A DNA stretch of 43,196 nucleotides from the NCBI GenBank assembly GCA_905235285.1, contig CAJOLI010000008.1, positions 1 through 43,196 on the forward strand, in the 5' to 3' direction. Below the pieces are notes generated by a model. The model made no database searches. It worked only from the letters and a program-made list of their open reading frames with translations, and was not told the DNA's origin. This DNA is from an uncultured Bacteroidaceae bacterium. GTDB taxonomy: Bacteria; Bacteroidota; Bacteroidia; Bacteroidales; Bacteroidaceae. Shown piece by piece: positions 27,660 through 36,131 of the stretch. The stretch's first letter is position 1, and every line of letters starts with the position of its first letter. Position numbers and translations under genes: made by a program.

Positions 27660-27794
27660 TTGAATGTAACCTTTGTCACATCAGCCTACAACGCCATCAA
27701 CGCCTATGCTCAGAGCTTCGTCAATGCCGTTAGCGCCACTGGTGGCAACAACGCACAATGCAATCTGGTCGTAGGGAAAGTCCTGATTAAATAA
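27660..27794 (+). pseudogene. Remnant of a GH5-family glycoside hydrolase
   Basis: A short frame with no proper start reads TSAYNAINAYAQSFVN then AVSATGGNNAQCNLVV and ends at TAA 27792-27794. The FVN.V.ATGGNNA..NLVV pattern resembles the segment of GH5 endoglucanases just before an active-site strand (usual form FVxxVRATGGNNAxRxLVV). Both ends of the gene are missing: a TAG stands at 27657 and unrelated residues (GKVLIK) follow. The GH3 and GH31 genes downstream make a former glucanase gene plausible here. The identification rests on about 35 residues and memory of the family, so it is tentative. Confidence 0.5.
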
Positions 27795-27844
27795 CCCTGA
27801 GACTTAATGAACCCCCATATGCACAAACCTAACACGAAATAACA

Positions 27845-30193
27845 ATGAACCGGAAACTTATAGCCATGGCTTTATCAACGAGTATCTTGCTGCCCGCTTG
27901 CGGCAACCTGAGCGGCGCGGCTGCCCCCGCTATCGAGGCCGATTCTGAAGTAGAAGCTCAGGTGGAGAAGGCCCTGTCGAGGCTCTCGCTCGATGAGAAG
28001 ATAGGGCAGATGTGCGAACTGACCATCGACGTCATCACCGACACCGAGAGTCCGGACTTCCGCCTCAACGAGGACGCCCTGCGCAAGGTCTTCAACCAAT
28101 ATCACGTAGGCAGTATCCTGAACGTTCCCAAGAACGTGGCACAGCGCCCCGAGGTGTGGAGTACACTCATCCGGCGACTCAATCAGATATCCATGGAGAC
28201 CTGTTCGGATGTGCCCCAGATTTATGGCGTAGACCAGATCCACGGCGCATCGTACACTTGGGGCGCAACACTCTTCCCTCAGGAGATAGGGCAGGCTGCC
28301 TCCTTCAACCGCAACATACCTAAGCGCGTGAGCCAGATAGCAGCCTACGAGAGCCGGGCCTGCCTCATCCCTTGGGTCTACTCGCCCGTCATGGACCTCG
28401 GGCGACAGCCGCTATGGAGCCGTATGTGGGAGAGCTATGGAGAGGATGTCTTCCTCAGCTGCGAGATGGCGCGCCAGGCAGTGCTTGGCTATCAGGGCGA
28501 CGACCCCAATCATATCCCTGCTGACCGCGTGGCAGCCTGCATAAAGCACTATATGGCATACGGAGTGCCCGTCAGCGGCAAGGATCGTACGCCCAGCAGC
28601 GTCACCGAACGCGAAATGCGCGAGAAGTTCTTCCAACCCTTCCGAGCCGCCATTCAAGCCGGAGCACTCTCGGTGATGGTCAATTCAAGCGTTAACAATG
28701 GCATCCCTTTCCACGCCAATGCAAAATACCTCAATCAGTGGCTGAAAGAAGAGCTGCAGTGGGACGGCATGATTGTCACCGACTGGGCTGACATAAATAA
28801 TATCTGTACGCGCGACCACGTAGCCGCCACGAAAAAGGATGCCATCTGCATGGCCATCAACGCCGGAATAGATATGTCTATGGTGCCCTATGAAGTGGAG
28901 TTCTGCGACTTGCTGCGTGAACTGGTCGATGAGGGGCGCGTAGCCAAGTCGCGCATCGACGATGCCGTGAGGCGAATCCTCCGCCTGAAAGTGCGCTTGG
29001 GACTCCTCGATAAGCAGACGTGGGACAAGACTCCCGAACAGCTGGCTGCTGAATTTCCCGACTTCGCCGGCGAAGGCTTCGCACGCGAGGCCGAGCAGAT
29101 GGCTGAGGAGTGCATGGTGTTGCTGAAAAACGATTCCACGCTCGACGGCAAAGCTCTGCTGCCACTGGCCGAGGGCACGCGTCTGCTGGTCTGCGGACCT
29201 AATGCCGACAACCTGCGGGGTATGAACGGCGGATGGACCTACACCTGGCAGGGGCATCTGACCAATGAGCTGGCTCCGCAGATGGGGAAATACCTGACGT
29301 TCCAGCAGGCACTGAAAGAGCGCTTCGGCGAGGCTAACGTACGCTTCGTCGAGGGCGTGCGATGGGATGCCAACGACTTCAACCTCGACGAGCGTGCTGC
29401 CGACTGGACTCTGCTGGGCTCTGCCGCCCGGGCGGCTGATGTCGTCGTTGCTTGCGTCGGCGAGAACTCCTACTGCGAGACGCCCGGAAACATCAACGAC
29501 CTCAACCTGAGCGACAACCAGAAAGAGATGTTGCGTACACTCTCTGCCGCCGGAAAGCCTATTGTACTCGTGCTGGCAGAGGGACGTCCACGCATCATAC
29601 GTGACATAGAGCCTCTCTGTCTGGCCGTCATCCACACCTTCCTGCCCAGCAACTACGGAGGCACAGCGTTGGCACGCCTGCTGGCCGGCGACAACGACTT
29701 CTCAGGACGCATGCCCTATACCTACCCGAAGTATACCGGAGCCCTGGTGACATACGACTATAAGCCGTGTGAGAACATGGGGCAGATGGACGGCAACTAC
29801 AACTACGATGCCGTCATGGACGTGCAGTGGCCCTTCGGATTCGGCCTCCACTACACTACGGTTGAATATAGCAACATGAAAGTAGACAAGGAAACTTTTA
29901 CGGCCGATGACACACTTAGCGTAAGCGTCGACGTAAAGAACACGGGAGACCGCACAACGAAGGAAATCATTCTGCTCTACAGCAGCGATCTTGTGGCCTC
30001 TATCACCCCCGACAACAGGCGCCTTCGTGCCTTCGAGAAGGTAGAGCTGGAACCGGGCCAGACGCAGACGGTGACGCTTAAGCTGGCCGCCCGCGACCTC
30101 TCGTTTGTCGACCTCAATGACACCTGGGTCCTTGAGCCTGGCGAATTCCGCCTCTACATAGAACGGCAGAGTCTTATTGTCGAGGCTCGCTAA
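27845..30193 (+). CDS. GH3 beta-glucosidase-type lipoprotein
   Basis: This 782-residue enzyme has a lipoprotein signal (MNRKLIAMALSTSILLPAC, C19). The (beta/alpha)8 domain starts at EKALSRLSLDEKIGQM and holds YGVDQIHGASYTWGATLFPQ, IKHYMAYGVP and the nucleophile D313 in IVTDWADI. The second alpha/beta domain (NDSTLDGKALLPLAEGTRLLVCGPNAD) and a C-terminal fibronectin type III domain (LSVSVDVKNTGDRTTKEI) complete the family layout. The sequence style resembles the GH3 enzymes of Bacteroides xyloglucan loci, which remove terminal beta-glucose. GH31 follows 20 bp later, so the two are probably co-transcribed. The exact substrate is inferred. Confidence 0.92.
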   Translation: MNRKLIAMALSTSILLPACGNLSGAAAPAIEADSEVEAQVEKALSRLSLDEKIGQMCELTIDVITDTESPDFRLNEDALRKVFNQYHVGSILNVPKNVAQRPEVWSTLIRRLNQISMETCSDVPQIYGVDQIHGASYTWGATLFPQEIGQAASFNRNIPKRVSQIAAYESRACLIPWVYSPVMDLGRQPLWSRMWESYGEDVFLSCEMARQAVLGYQGDDPNHIPADRVAACIKHYMAYGVPVSGKDRTPSSVTEREMREKFFQPFRAAIQAGALSVMVNSSVNNGIPFHANAKYLNQWLKEELQWDGMIVTDWADINNICTRDHVAATKKDAICMAINAGIDMSMVPYEVEFCDLLRELVDEGRVAKSRIDDAVRRILRLKVRLGLLDKQTWDKTPEQLAAEFPDFAGEGFAREAEQMAEECMVLLKNDSTLDGKALLPLAEGTRLLVCGPNADNLRGMNGGWTYTWQGHLTNELAPQMGKYLTFQQALKERFGEANVRFVEGVRWDANDFNLDERAADWTLLGSAARAADVVVACVGENSYCETPGNINDLNLSDNQKEMLRTLSAAGKPIVLVLAEGRPRIIRDIEPLCLAVIHTFLPSNYGGTALARLLAGDNDFSGRMPYTYPKYTGALVTYDYKPCENMGQMDGNYNYDAVMDVQWPFGFGLHYTTVEYSNMKVDKETFTADDTLSVSVDVKNTGDRTTKEIILLYSSDLVASITPDNRRLRAFEKVELEPGQTQTVTLKLAARDLSFVDLNDTWVLEPGEFRLYIERQSLIVEAR

Positions 30194-30213
30194 CCGAAAC
30201 TGGATCTGTTTCT

Positions 30214-33132
30214 ATGGAAGTTCTGAGAAAGGCCCTTTGCCTATCCGCTCTATTGGGCTGTTGTGCTGCGGTGTTGTTCCTCTCTTGTGCCGACAAGGCT
30301 GGGGTGGAACGTACAGCCGACGGTCTCATCGTACACCTCATGCCGGCATCATCGACCGCAGTGCGGCAAGTGCGGCTGCAAGTGTTGGGCGAGCGCATAA
30401 TTCACGTCTCGGCAACGCCTGCGAAGCGCTTCAGCTACAAGGAGAGCCTGACAGTGCTGCCTCAGGAGACGCAGACATCGTTCGAGGTAGAAGAGAACGA
30501 TGACACCGTATTTGTCCGCACGAAAGCTCTTAAGGTGGCCGTCTCGCGCCAGACAGGTGTCGTACGCTTCTTCGATGCCTCCGGACACTTGTTGCTCGCT
30601 GAGGCTGAAGATGGGCGCACGTTTAAGCCCATAGAGGTCGAGGGTACCCAGGCCTTTAACGTGCGACAAGTCTTTGCTTCCACGTATGACGATGAAGGCC
30701 TCTACGGCCTTGGACAACATCAGTCCGACGAGTTCAACTATAAGGGTCGCAGCGAGGAACTCTTCCAGTACAACACCAAGGTATCCGTGCCCTTCATCGT
30801 TTCTACTGAAGGCTACGGCCTGCTCTGGGACAGCTACTCGCTCTGCCGCTTCGGCAACCCGAAGCCTTACGCTCAGCTGGGCGAAGTCTTCAGCCTCTGT
30901 GATGCCGAGGGCCACGAGGGATGCCTCACTGGCACCTACAGCCCGGCCGAGGGCCTGCCGCTGGTACGCCGCGAGGATTCGCTCTACTTCGAGTGCAACG
31001 ATTGTGAAGCACATCTGCAGCGCGTAGTCAATCTCCCGCATGATTTCCGCTTCGGCGGCAGCGCCGTGACCTATGAAGGCGACTTGGAGCCAAAGAGCGA
31101 CGGCCTCCATCGCTTCCTGCTCTACTACGCCGGCTACGTGAAGGTGTATCTCGACGAGGAACTGGTCGTGCCCGAACGGTGGCGTGCGTCCTGGAATCCC
31201 AATAGTTGGAAGTTTGAGAAAGAATTGAAGGCCGGCCGTCCCGTCCACTTGCGCGTGGAATGGTTGCCCGACGGCGATAAGTCGTTCTTCGGGCTGCGGG
31301 CGATGGCTCCTGTGGCCGAGAGCGAGAGGCTGCAGATGTCATGGTGGAGCGAGATGCAAGATCAGCTCGACTATTACTTCGTAGCCGGGAACTCTATGGA
31401 CGATGTCATCAGCGGCTATCGTACGCTCACGGGTAAAGCCCCAGTGATGCCGCGATGGGCTATGGGCTACTGGCAGAGTCGTGAACGCTACAAGACGCAG
31501 GACGAGTTGCTCTCTACCCTGGCCGAATTCCGTCGCCGGCAGATTCCCATCGACAACATCGTCCTCGACTGGTTCTACTGGCTCGAGGATCAGTGGGGTA
31601 GCCATGAATTCGACAAGAGCCGCTTCCCTGACCCCAAAGCTATGGTTGACAGTGTACATGCCCAGAACGCTCACATGATGATATCTGTATGGCCAAAGTT
31701 CTATGCCAACACGGAACATTTCCGCGAGTTCGACGAGCATGGATGGATGTATCGCCAGGCTGTAGCCGACAGCATCCGCGACTGGGTCGGGGAAGGTCAT
31801 GTCGGCTCGTTCTACGACGCCTATAGCGACGGCGCCCGCCGCCTGTTCTGGGGGCAGATGCGCGACCACCTCTATCCGCTCGGAATCGACGCATGGTGGA
31901 TGGATGCCAGCGAGCCTAATGTCACCGACTGTACAGACATGGATTATCGCAAAGCCCTCTGCGGTCCTACAGCCCTCGGACCCTCAACACAGTATTTCAA
32001 CACCTACGCCCTCATGAACGCACGTGCCATCTACGAAGGGCAGCGCCAGACGGAACCCGACCGCCGCGTCTTCCTGTTGACACGTTCCGGATTCGCTGGG
32101 CTGCAGCGCTATTCCACAGCCACCTGGAGTGGCGACATAGCCTCGCGCTGGGAGGATATGAAGGCGCAGATTTCGGCAGGCCTTAATTTCTCAGTCAGCG
32201 GTATACCCTTCTGGACTATGGACGTTGGCGGCTTCACTATCGAGAACCGATATTATGGTGCCCAGGCGGCCTTTGAGCATGAGGGACGTGTGAACGATGA
32301 CTGGCGCGAGTGGCAGGAACTGCAGACGCGCTGGTACCAGTTCGGAGCCTTTTGTCCACTCTTCCGTGCTCATGGGCAGTTCCCCTGCCGCGAAGTCTGG
32401 AATATAGCTCACGAGGGCGACCCCGCCTACAACTCCATCGTTTACTACTTGCAGCTGCGATACCGCCTGATGCCGTACCTCTATTCGCTTGCAGGCATGG
32501 CGTGGTACGACGACTATACGCTGATGCGCCCGCTGGTCATGGACTTCACCTCCGACCCAGAGACCCGCAACGTAGGCGATCAGTTCTTGCTCGGACCGGC
32601 GCTGATGGTGGCGCCCGTCTATGAATACGGAGCCCGCAGCCGCAGCATTTACTTCCCAGAGGGCAGGGCATGGTATGACTTCTACTCCGGCCGCAGGACC
32701 GAAGGCGGCAGGCATGCTGAGGTGTCAGCGCCCTACGAACGCATCCCGCTGTTCGTGCCCGAGGGCAGTATTATTCCAGTCGGGCCACAGCTACAGTATT
32801 CAGCAGAGCAACCCCGTGAGCCGCTGACCATCTACGTCTACACCGGCTGTAACGCCTGTTTCATGCTCTATGACGATGATGGTATCACCTACGCCTATGA
32901 GCGAGGTGAGTTCTCTACGATTCCGCTCGCTTGGGACGAGGCCACGTCAACGCTTACTATAGGCCAGCGTTGCGGCAGCTACTCTGGGATGCCTGAGCGC
33001 CGCCGTTTCAAGGTCATCGTCGTTTCGCCAGAGAACCCGCAACCTTTTGATAGGCAAGCTGCAGCGCAGGCCGAGCTGGAATACGACGGCCGCGAGCAAC
33101 GGATACATCTGGAGACCGGTTCTGGAAAATAA
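30214..33132 (+). CDS. GH31 alpha-xylosidase-type lipoprotein with PA14 insert
   Basis: This 972-residue enzyme has a hydrophobic signal ending LFLSCADK, probably a lipoprotein. An N-terminal beta-sandwich (YGLGQHQSDEFNYKGRSEEL) is interrupted at about 275-370 by a PA14-like domain (VTYEGDLEPKSDGLHRFLLY). The barrel has the nucleophile D564 in WWMDASEPN and the acid/base D641 in TWSGDIASRW. Alpha-xylosidases of xyloglucan systems in Bacteroides ovatus and Cellvibrio share this PA14 insertion, so removal of alpha-xylose from xyloglucan oligosaccharides is the favoured role; alpha-glucosidase activity cannot be excluded. It pairs with the GH3 gene upstream and ends at a strong terminator. Confidence 0.92.
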   Translation: MEVLRKALCLSALLGCCAAVLFLSCADKAGVERTADGLIVHLMPASSTAVRQVRLQVLGERIIHVSATPAKRFSYKESLTVLPQETQTSFEVEENDDTVFVRTKALKVAVSRQTGVVRFFDASGHLLLAEAEDGRTFKPIEVEGTQAFNVRQVFASTYDDEGLYGLGQHQSDEFNYKGRSEELFQYNTKVSVPFIVSTEGYGLLWDSYSLCRFGNPKPYAQLGEVFSLCDAEGHEGCLTGTYSPAEGLPLVRREDSLYFECNDCEAHLQRVVNLPHDFRFGGSAVTYEGDLEPKSDGLHRFLLYYAGYVKVYLDEELVVPERWRASWNPNSWKFEKELKAGRPVHLRVEWLPDGDKSFFGLRAMAPVAESERLQMSWWSEMQDQLDYYFVAGNSMDDVISGYRTLTGKAPVMPRWAMGYWQSRERYKTQDELLSTLAEFRRRQIPIDNIVLDWFYWLEDQWGSHEFDKSRFPDPKAMVDSVHAQNAHMMISVWPKFYANTEHFREFDEHGWMYRQAVADSIRDWVGEGHVGSFYDAYSDGARRLFWGQMRDHLYPLGIDAWWMDASEPNVTDCTDMDYRKALCGPTALGPSTQYFNTYALMNARAIYEGQRQTEPDRRVFLLTRSGFAGLQRYSTATWSGDIASRWEDMKAQISAGLNFSVSGIPFWTMDVGGFTIENRYYGAQAAFEHEGRVNDDWREWQELQTRWYQFGAFCPLFRAHGQFPCREVWNIAHEGDPAYNSIVYYLQLRYRLMPYLYSLAGMAWYDDYTLMRPLVMDFTSDPETRNVGDQFLLGPALMVAPVYEYGARSRSIYFPEGRAWYDFYSGRRTEGGRHAEVSAPYERIPLFVPEGSIIPVGPQLQYSAEQPREPLTIYVYTGCNACFMLYDDDGITYAYERGEFSTIPLAWDEATSTLTIGQRCGSYSGMPERRRFKVIVVSPENPQPFDRQAAAQAELEYDGREQRIHLETGSGK

Positions 33133-33148
33133 AGGGAAGACCATATGA

Positions 33149-33203
33149 CAAACAAAAGAAGCGCCCCGGACATCAACATTGTCCGGGGCGCTTCTTTTGT
33201 TTG
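33149..33203. terminator. Bidirectional terminator between GH31 and efp
   Basis: A perfect 23-bp inverted repeat (33149-33171 with 33181-33203) encloses a 9-base loop. Its outer arms are A-rich on the left and T-rich on the right, so it can end transcription of the GH31 gene and of the convergent efp. Confidence 0.92.
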
Positions 33204-33222
33204 CACTATGTGTGAGACTTGT

Positions 33223-33789
33223 TTACGCCTTTACACGACCTTGATAGCTGCCGTCGCGAGTGTCAACCTCGATGATTTCGCCTTCGTTGATGAAGAGAGG
33301 TACGCGCACTTCGGCTCCTGTCTCTACCTTGGCAGGCTTCAGTGTGTTGGTGGCCGTGTCGCCTTTGAGGCCCGGCTCGGTCCAAGTGACAGCGAGGCGC
33401 ACCTTGACAGGCACGTCGGCATAGAGGACGGTCTCAGTGGAGGCGTCGGTGACGACCTCTACGTTCTCGCCTTCCTTCATGAAATCCACGCCGTTGATTT
33501 GGTCCTTGGCAATGGGAATCTGCTCGAATGTCTCGTTGTTCATGAAGATGTAATCCTCTCCTTCCATGTAAAGGAACTGATAGGAGCGGCGCTCTACGCG
33601 CACGTCCTCGAGCTTCTCACCGATGTTGAAACGGCGCTCGAGCACGTTGCCGCTGACAACGTCCTTCAGGGTTGTGCGCATGATGGTGTTGCCCTTGCCA
33701 GGCTTCACGTGCAGGAAGTCGATGCAGAAATAGAGCTTGCCATCCATACGGATGCAGGTGCCCTTCTTGATGTCTTGTGAGTTAATCAT
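33223..33789 (-). CDS. efp: Elongation factor P
   Basis: This 188-residue cytoplasmic translation factor relieves ribosome stalling at consecutive prolines. The three-domain EF-P layout is complete, from MINSQDIKKGTCIRMDGKLY to the C-terminal GEIIEVDTRDGSYQGRVKA. The tip of the first domain reads HVKPGKGNT, with lysine K32 at the residue that is modified in many bacteria. No modification enzyme gene is adjacent. It is divergent from rpmH and shares the bidirectional terminator with GH31. Confidence 0.97.
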   Translation of the reverse strand: MINSQDIKKGTCIRMDGKLYFCIDFLHVKPGKGNTIMRTTLKDVVSGNVLERRFNIGEKLEDVRVERRSYQFLYMEGEDYIFMNNETFEQIPIAKDQINGVDFMKEGENVEVVTDASTETVLYADVPVKVRLAVTWTEPGLKGDTATNTLKPAKVETGAEVRVPLFINEGEIIEVDTRDGSYQGRVKA

Positions 33790-33893
33790 ACGAATTTACG
33801 ATTAGACGATTTACGATTATTTTAATATTAATGGAATCTCTGTTGTGAGCGTCGCGAGGCGCCATAGAGGCTGTTACTTCTTCAAATCGGGCG

Positions 33894-33926
33894 CAAAGGT
33901 AATGAAAATTAGTGAAAAAGAGCAAA
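33894..33926 (-). promoter_or_regulatory. Promoter of efp
   Basis: On the minus strand TTTG (33926-33923), a 21-bp spacer and TACCTTTG (33901-33894) match the Bacteroidota consensus. The leader to the efp ATG at 33789 would be about 100 bases. Confidence 0.7.
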
Positions 33927-33941
33927 AGTTTAAAGAAAATC

Positions 33942-33972
33942 TTGCGTGAATGAAAAAAAGTATCTACTTTTG
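33942..33972 (+). promoter_or_regulatory. Promoter of rpmH
   Basis: TTG (33942-33944), a 20-bp spacer and TACTTTTG (33965-33972) match the Bacteroidota consensus. The leader to the ATG at 34019 is about 40 bases. It lies back to back with the efp promoter. Confidence 0.75.
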
Positions 33973-34018
33973 CAGCCCGATAAGCTCATAAGAAAACAAA
34001 AACATAAATAATATAGCA

Positions 34019-34174
34019 ATGAAAAGAACATTCCAACCCTCCAACCGTAGAAGAAAGAACAAGCACGGTTTCCGTGAACGTATGCTGACAGCTAATGGAC
34101 GCCGCGTGCTCGCCGCACGTCGTGCCAAGGGTCGCAAGAAGCTCACCGTCTCGGATGAGCGCCACGGAAAGTAA
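34019..34174 (+). CDS. rpmH: Ribosomal protein L34 (bL34)
   Basis: A short 51-residue gene with the full bL34 pattern: [20 protein letters not shown], then [20 protein letters not shown] and a short tail [11 protein letters not shown]. It is highly basic, as expected for a component of the large ribosomal subunit. A strong promoter stands just upstream. In many bacteria rpmH is next to rnpA and dnaA; here it is instead next to efp and the PASTA-rluD-ddl genes. Confidence 0.97.
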   Translation: MKRTFQPSNRRRKNKHGFRERMLTANGRRVLAARRAKGRKKLTVSDERHGK

Positions 34175-34331
34175 TCTGCACGTTAACACGTTCTTCGTAA
34201 GCGAAGCGAGCATCGCTCGGACGAACACGTTAACAGACTAACAAAGAATAGAGCCTCGAGCCTGTAAACTTGTTAGACTGTTAACGTGTTTGCGTTTTAA
34301 TATTAACGTCATAACCTGTAAACCTGTAGCG
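34175..34331. repeat. Low-complexity repeats of GTTAAC/CTGTAAAC type
   Basis: This gap holds several CACGTTAACA, GTTAACGTGTT and CCTGTAAAC words in both orientations, plus a small CGAGC/GCTCG hairpin near 34207-34219. I see no gene or clear promoter in it. Confidence 0.45.
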
Positions 34332-34985
34332 ATGGGATTCTTAAAGAAAATATTCAGCGGGTACGTCTGGGGCAATCTCCTGGCTATGGCTGCCGTGGCG
34401 GCCTTGGCTGTGTTTCTGCTCTGGAAGGGCCTGGCCATATATACTAATCACGGCGAGACCGTCGCGGTGCCGTCGCTCACTGGCTTGCAAGAGAGCGATG
34501 CCCTCTATACACTTGAGCGTGCCGGCCTTGTAGGCATTGTAGTTGATTCATCCTACAACAAGCGCAAGCCCACGGGCAGTATCCTTGCCCAGCATCCTGA
34601 GGCCGGAGCTAAGGTGAAAGCAGGCCGCGAGATACAGCTTACTATCAATTCCGCGCAGACGCCGACGCTTCCGTTGCCAGACGTGGCTGACAACAGTTCG
34701 CTGCGCGAGGCACAGGCGCGCCTGACGGCCATGGGCTTCAAGCTTGGACCCGTGGAATATATCCCCGGTGACCGCGACTGGGTCTATGGCGTCAAGAGCC
34801 GTGGTCGCAACGTCTATCCGGGCGAGCATGTCCCTGTTGACGTGCCACTAATACTACAAGTCGGCAACAACGCTGCAGAAGAAGACCTTGACGGATTGGG
34901 CGACGACGACCTCGACCTTGACCCCGATGTCAATGACATCGAACAGTTCGATGACAACTACGATCTCGACCTCATAGATATGTGA
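34332..34985 (+). CDS. PASTA-domain single-pass membrane protein with acidic tail
   Basis: This 217-residue protein starts at ATG 34332 (MGFLKKIFSGYVWGN). One membrane helix at about 15-35 (LLAMAAVAALAVFLLWKGLAIY) is followed by two PASTA repeats: VAVPSLTGLQESDALYTLE to INSAQ, and LPLPDVADNSSLREAQARL to LILQVG. PASTA domains bind peptidoglycan stem peptides or lipid II in other proteins. Here they would lie in the periplasm, with no kinase or transpeptidase domain attached. The last 35 or so residues are strongly acidic (DDDLDLDPDVND). It is 4 bp ahead of rluD and in the same unit as ddl, a cell-wall gene. Confidence 0.9.
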   Translation: MGFLKKIFSGYVWGNLLAMAAVAALAVFLLWKGLAIYTNHGETVAVPSLTGLQESDALYTLERAGLVGIVVDSSYNKRKPTGSILAQHPEAGAKVKAGREIQLTINSAQTPTLPLPDVADNSSLREAQARLTAMGFKLGPVEYIPGDRDWVYGVKSRGRNVYPGEHVPVDVPLILQVGNNAAEEDLDGLGDDDLDLDPDVNDIEQFDDNYDLDLIDM

Positions 34986-34989
34986 TGCT

Positions 34990-36126
34990 ATGGAGGTGGC
35001 AGACGGACACATGATGGCAGATGGGCAAACAGCACTCGACGGCATTCAGACGCTCGTAGATGGCGTGCCGGCACTTGATGACGAGCTGGAGCTCGACGAC
35101 GAAGGCCTGGAGCTGGGCTCCGACGGTGCCCTCTATGAGCATAGGCGCGTCGTTGCCGACAAGGGTCAGACGCTGCTGCGCGTAGATAAGTTCTTGATGG
35201 AACACCTGCGCGACACAAGCCGCGCACGCATCCAGCGCGCCGCAGAAGCCGGCTGCATCCATGTTAATGACCGTCCCGTCAAGAGCAACTACCGCGTGAA
35301 ACCCTTCGACGTGGTGACGCTGATGCTCGACCATCCGCGCTTCGAGACCGAGATTACTGCAGAGGACATCCCTCTCGACATCGTCTACGAGGACGACGAC
35401 GTGCTCGTCGTTAACAAGACCGCAGGCATGGTGGTGCACCCCGGTGTAGGCAATTACTCGGGCACGCTCGTCAATGCCTTGGCGTGGCACCTGCGTGAGG
35501 ATCCCAAATACAACCCCAACGACCCCAACGTAGGACTCGTCCACCGAATAGACAAGGACACGAGCGGATTGCTCGTAGTGGCTAAGACACCCGAGGCCAA
35601 GACACACCTCTGCCAGCAGTTCTTTGTACATTCTACTCGTCGCCAGTACAACGCCCTGGTGTGGGGCAGCTTTGAGGTGCAGGAGGGTAGGATAGAGGGA
35701 AATATCACCCGCGACCCGCGCGACCGGCAGCGCATGACGGTCGTGCCGCCAGAGAGCGGGCAAGGCAAACCGGCCGTGACGCATTGGAGCGTCCTCGAAG
35801 CTTTTGGCCCCGTGACATGGGTCGAATGTGTTCTCGAGACTGGGCGCACGCACCAGATACGCGCCCACATGAAGTCCGTAGGTCATCCTCTCTTCGCTGA
35901 CGAACGCTACGGGGGCATGGAAATCCTGCGCGGCCAACCTACAGCGTCCTACAAGGCCTTCGTACGTCACGCCTTCGAGATATGCCCCCGTCAGGCCCTG
36001 CACGCCCGAACGCTTGGTTTCGTGCATCCCCGTACGAAGGAGGATATGTTTTTCGAAAGCCCACTGCCGGAGGACTTATCAGAATTAACCAACAAATGGC
36101 GCGCATACGCGCGTACAATAAAATAA
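34990..36126 (+). CDS. rluD: RluA/RluD-family 23S rRNA pseudouridine synthase with acidic N-terminal extension
   Basis: This 378-residue enzyme isomerises uridines in 23S rRNA. An S4 RNA-binding domain lies at about 63-120 (LRVDKFLMEHLRDTSRARIQ), and the catalytic domain carries D188 in HRIDKDTSGLLVVAK. Motif GRTHQIRAHM is also present. Residues 1-about 50 form an acidic extension (DDELELDDEGLELGSDG) beyond the usual family start. A later start could exist, but the 4-bp distance to the PASTA gene favours the first ATG. ddl follows after 5 bp. Which uridines are modified is inferred from the family only. Confidence 0.92.
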   Translation: MEVADGHMMADGQTALDGIQTLVDGVPALDDELELDDEGLELGSDGALYEHRRVVADKGQTLLRVDKFLMEHLRDTSRARIQRAAEAGCIHVNDRPVKSNYRVKPFDVVTLMLDHPRFETEITAEDIPLDIVYEDDDVLVVNKTAGMVVHPGVGNYSGTLVNALAWHLREDPKYNPNDPNVGLVHRIDKDTSGLLVVAKTPEAKTHLCQQFFVHSTRRQYNALVWGSFEVQEGRIEGNITRDPRDRQRMTVVPPESGQGKPAVTHWSVLEAFGPVTWVECVLETGRTHQIRAHMKSVGHPLFADERYGGMEILRGQPTASYKAFVRHAFEICPRQALHARTLGFVHPRTKEDMFFESPLPEDLSELTNKWRAYARTIK

Positions 36127-36131
36127 TATAT

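Noticed and set aside
28685-29635. Minus-strand open frame of 316 codons
   Set aside because: It is antisense to the GH3 catalytic region and is a by-product of GC-rich codon use.
34175-34331. tRNA or other RNA gene in the gap after rpmH
   Set aside because: No cloverleaf or T-loop sequence is visible; the gap is made of GTTAAC-type simple repeats.
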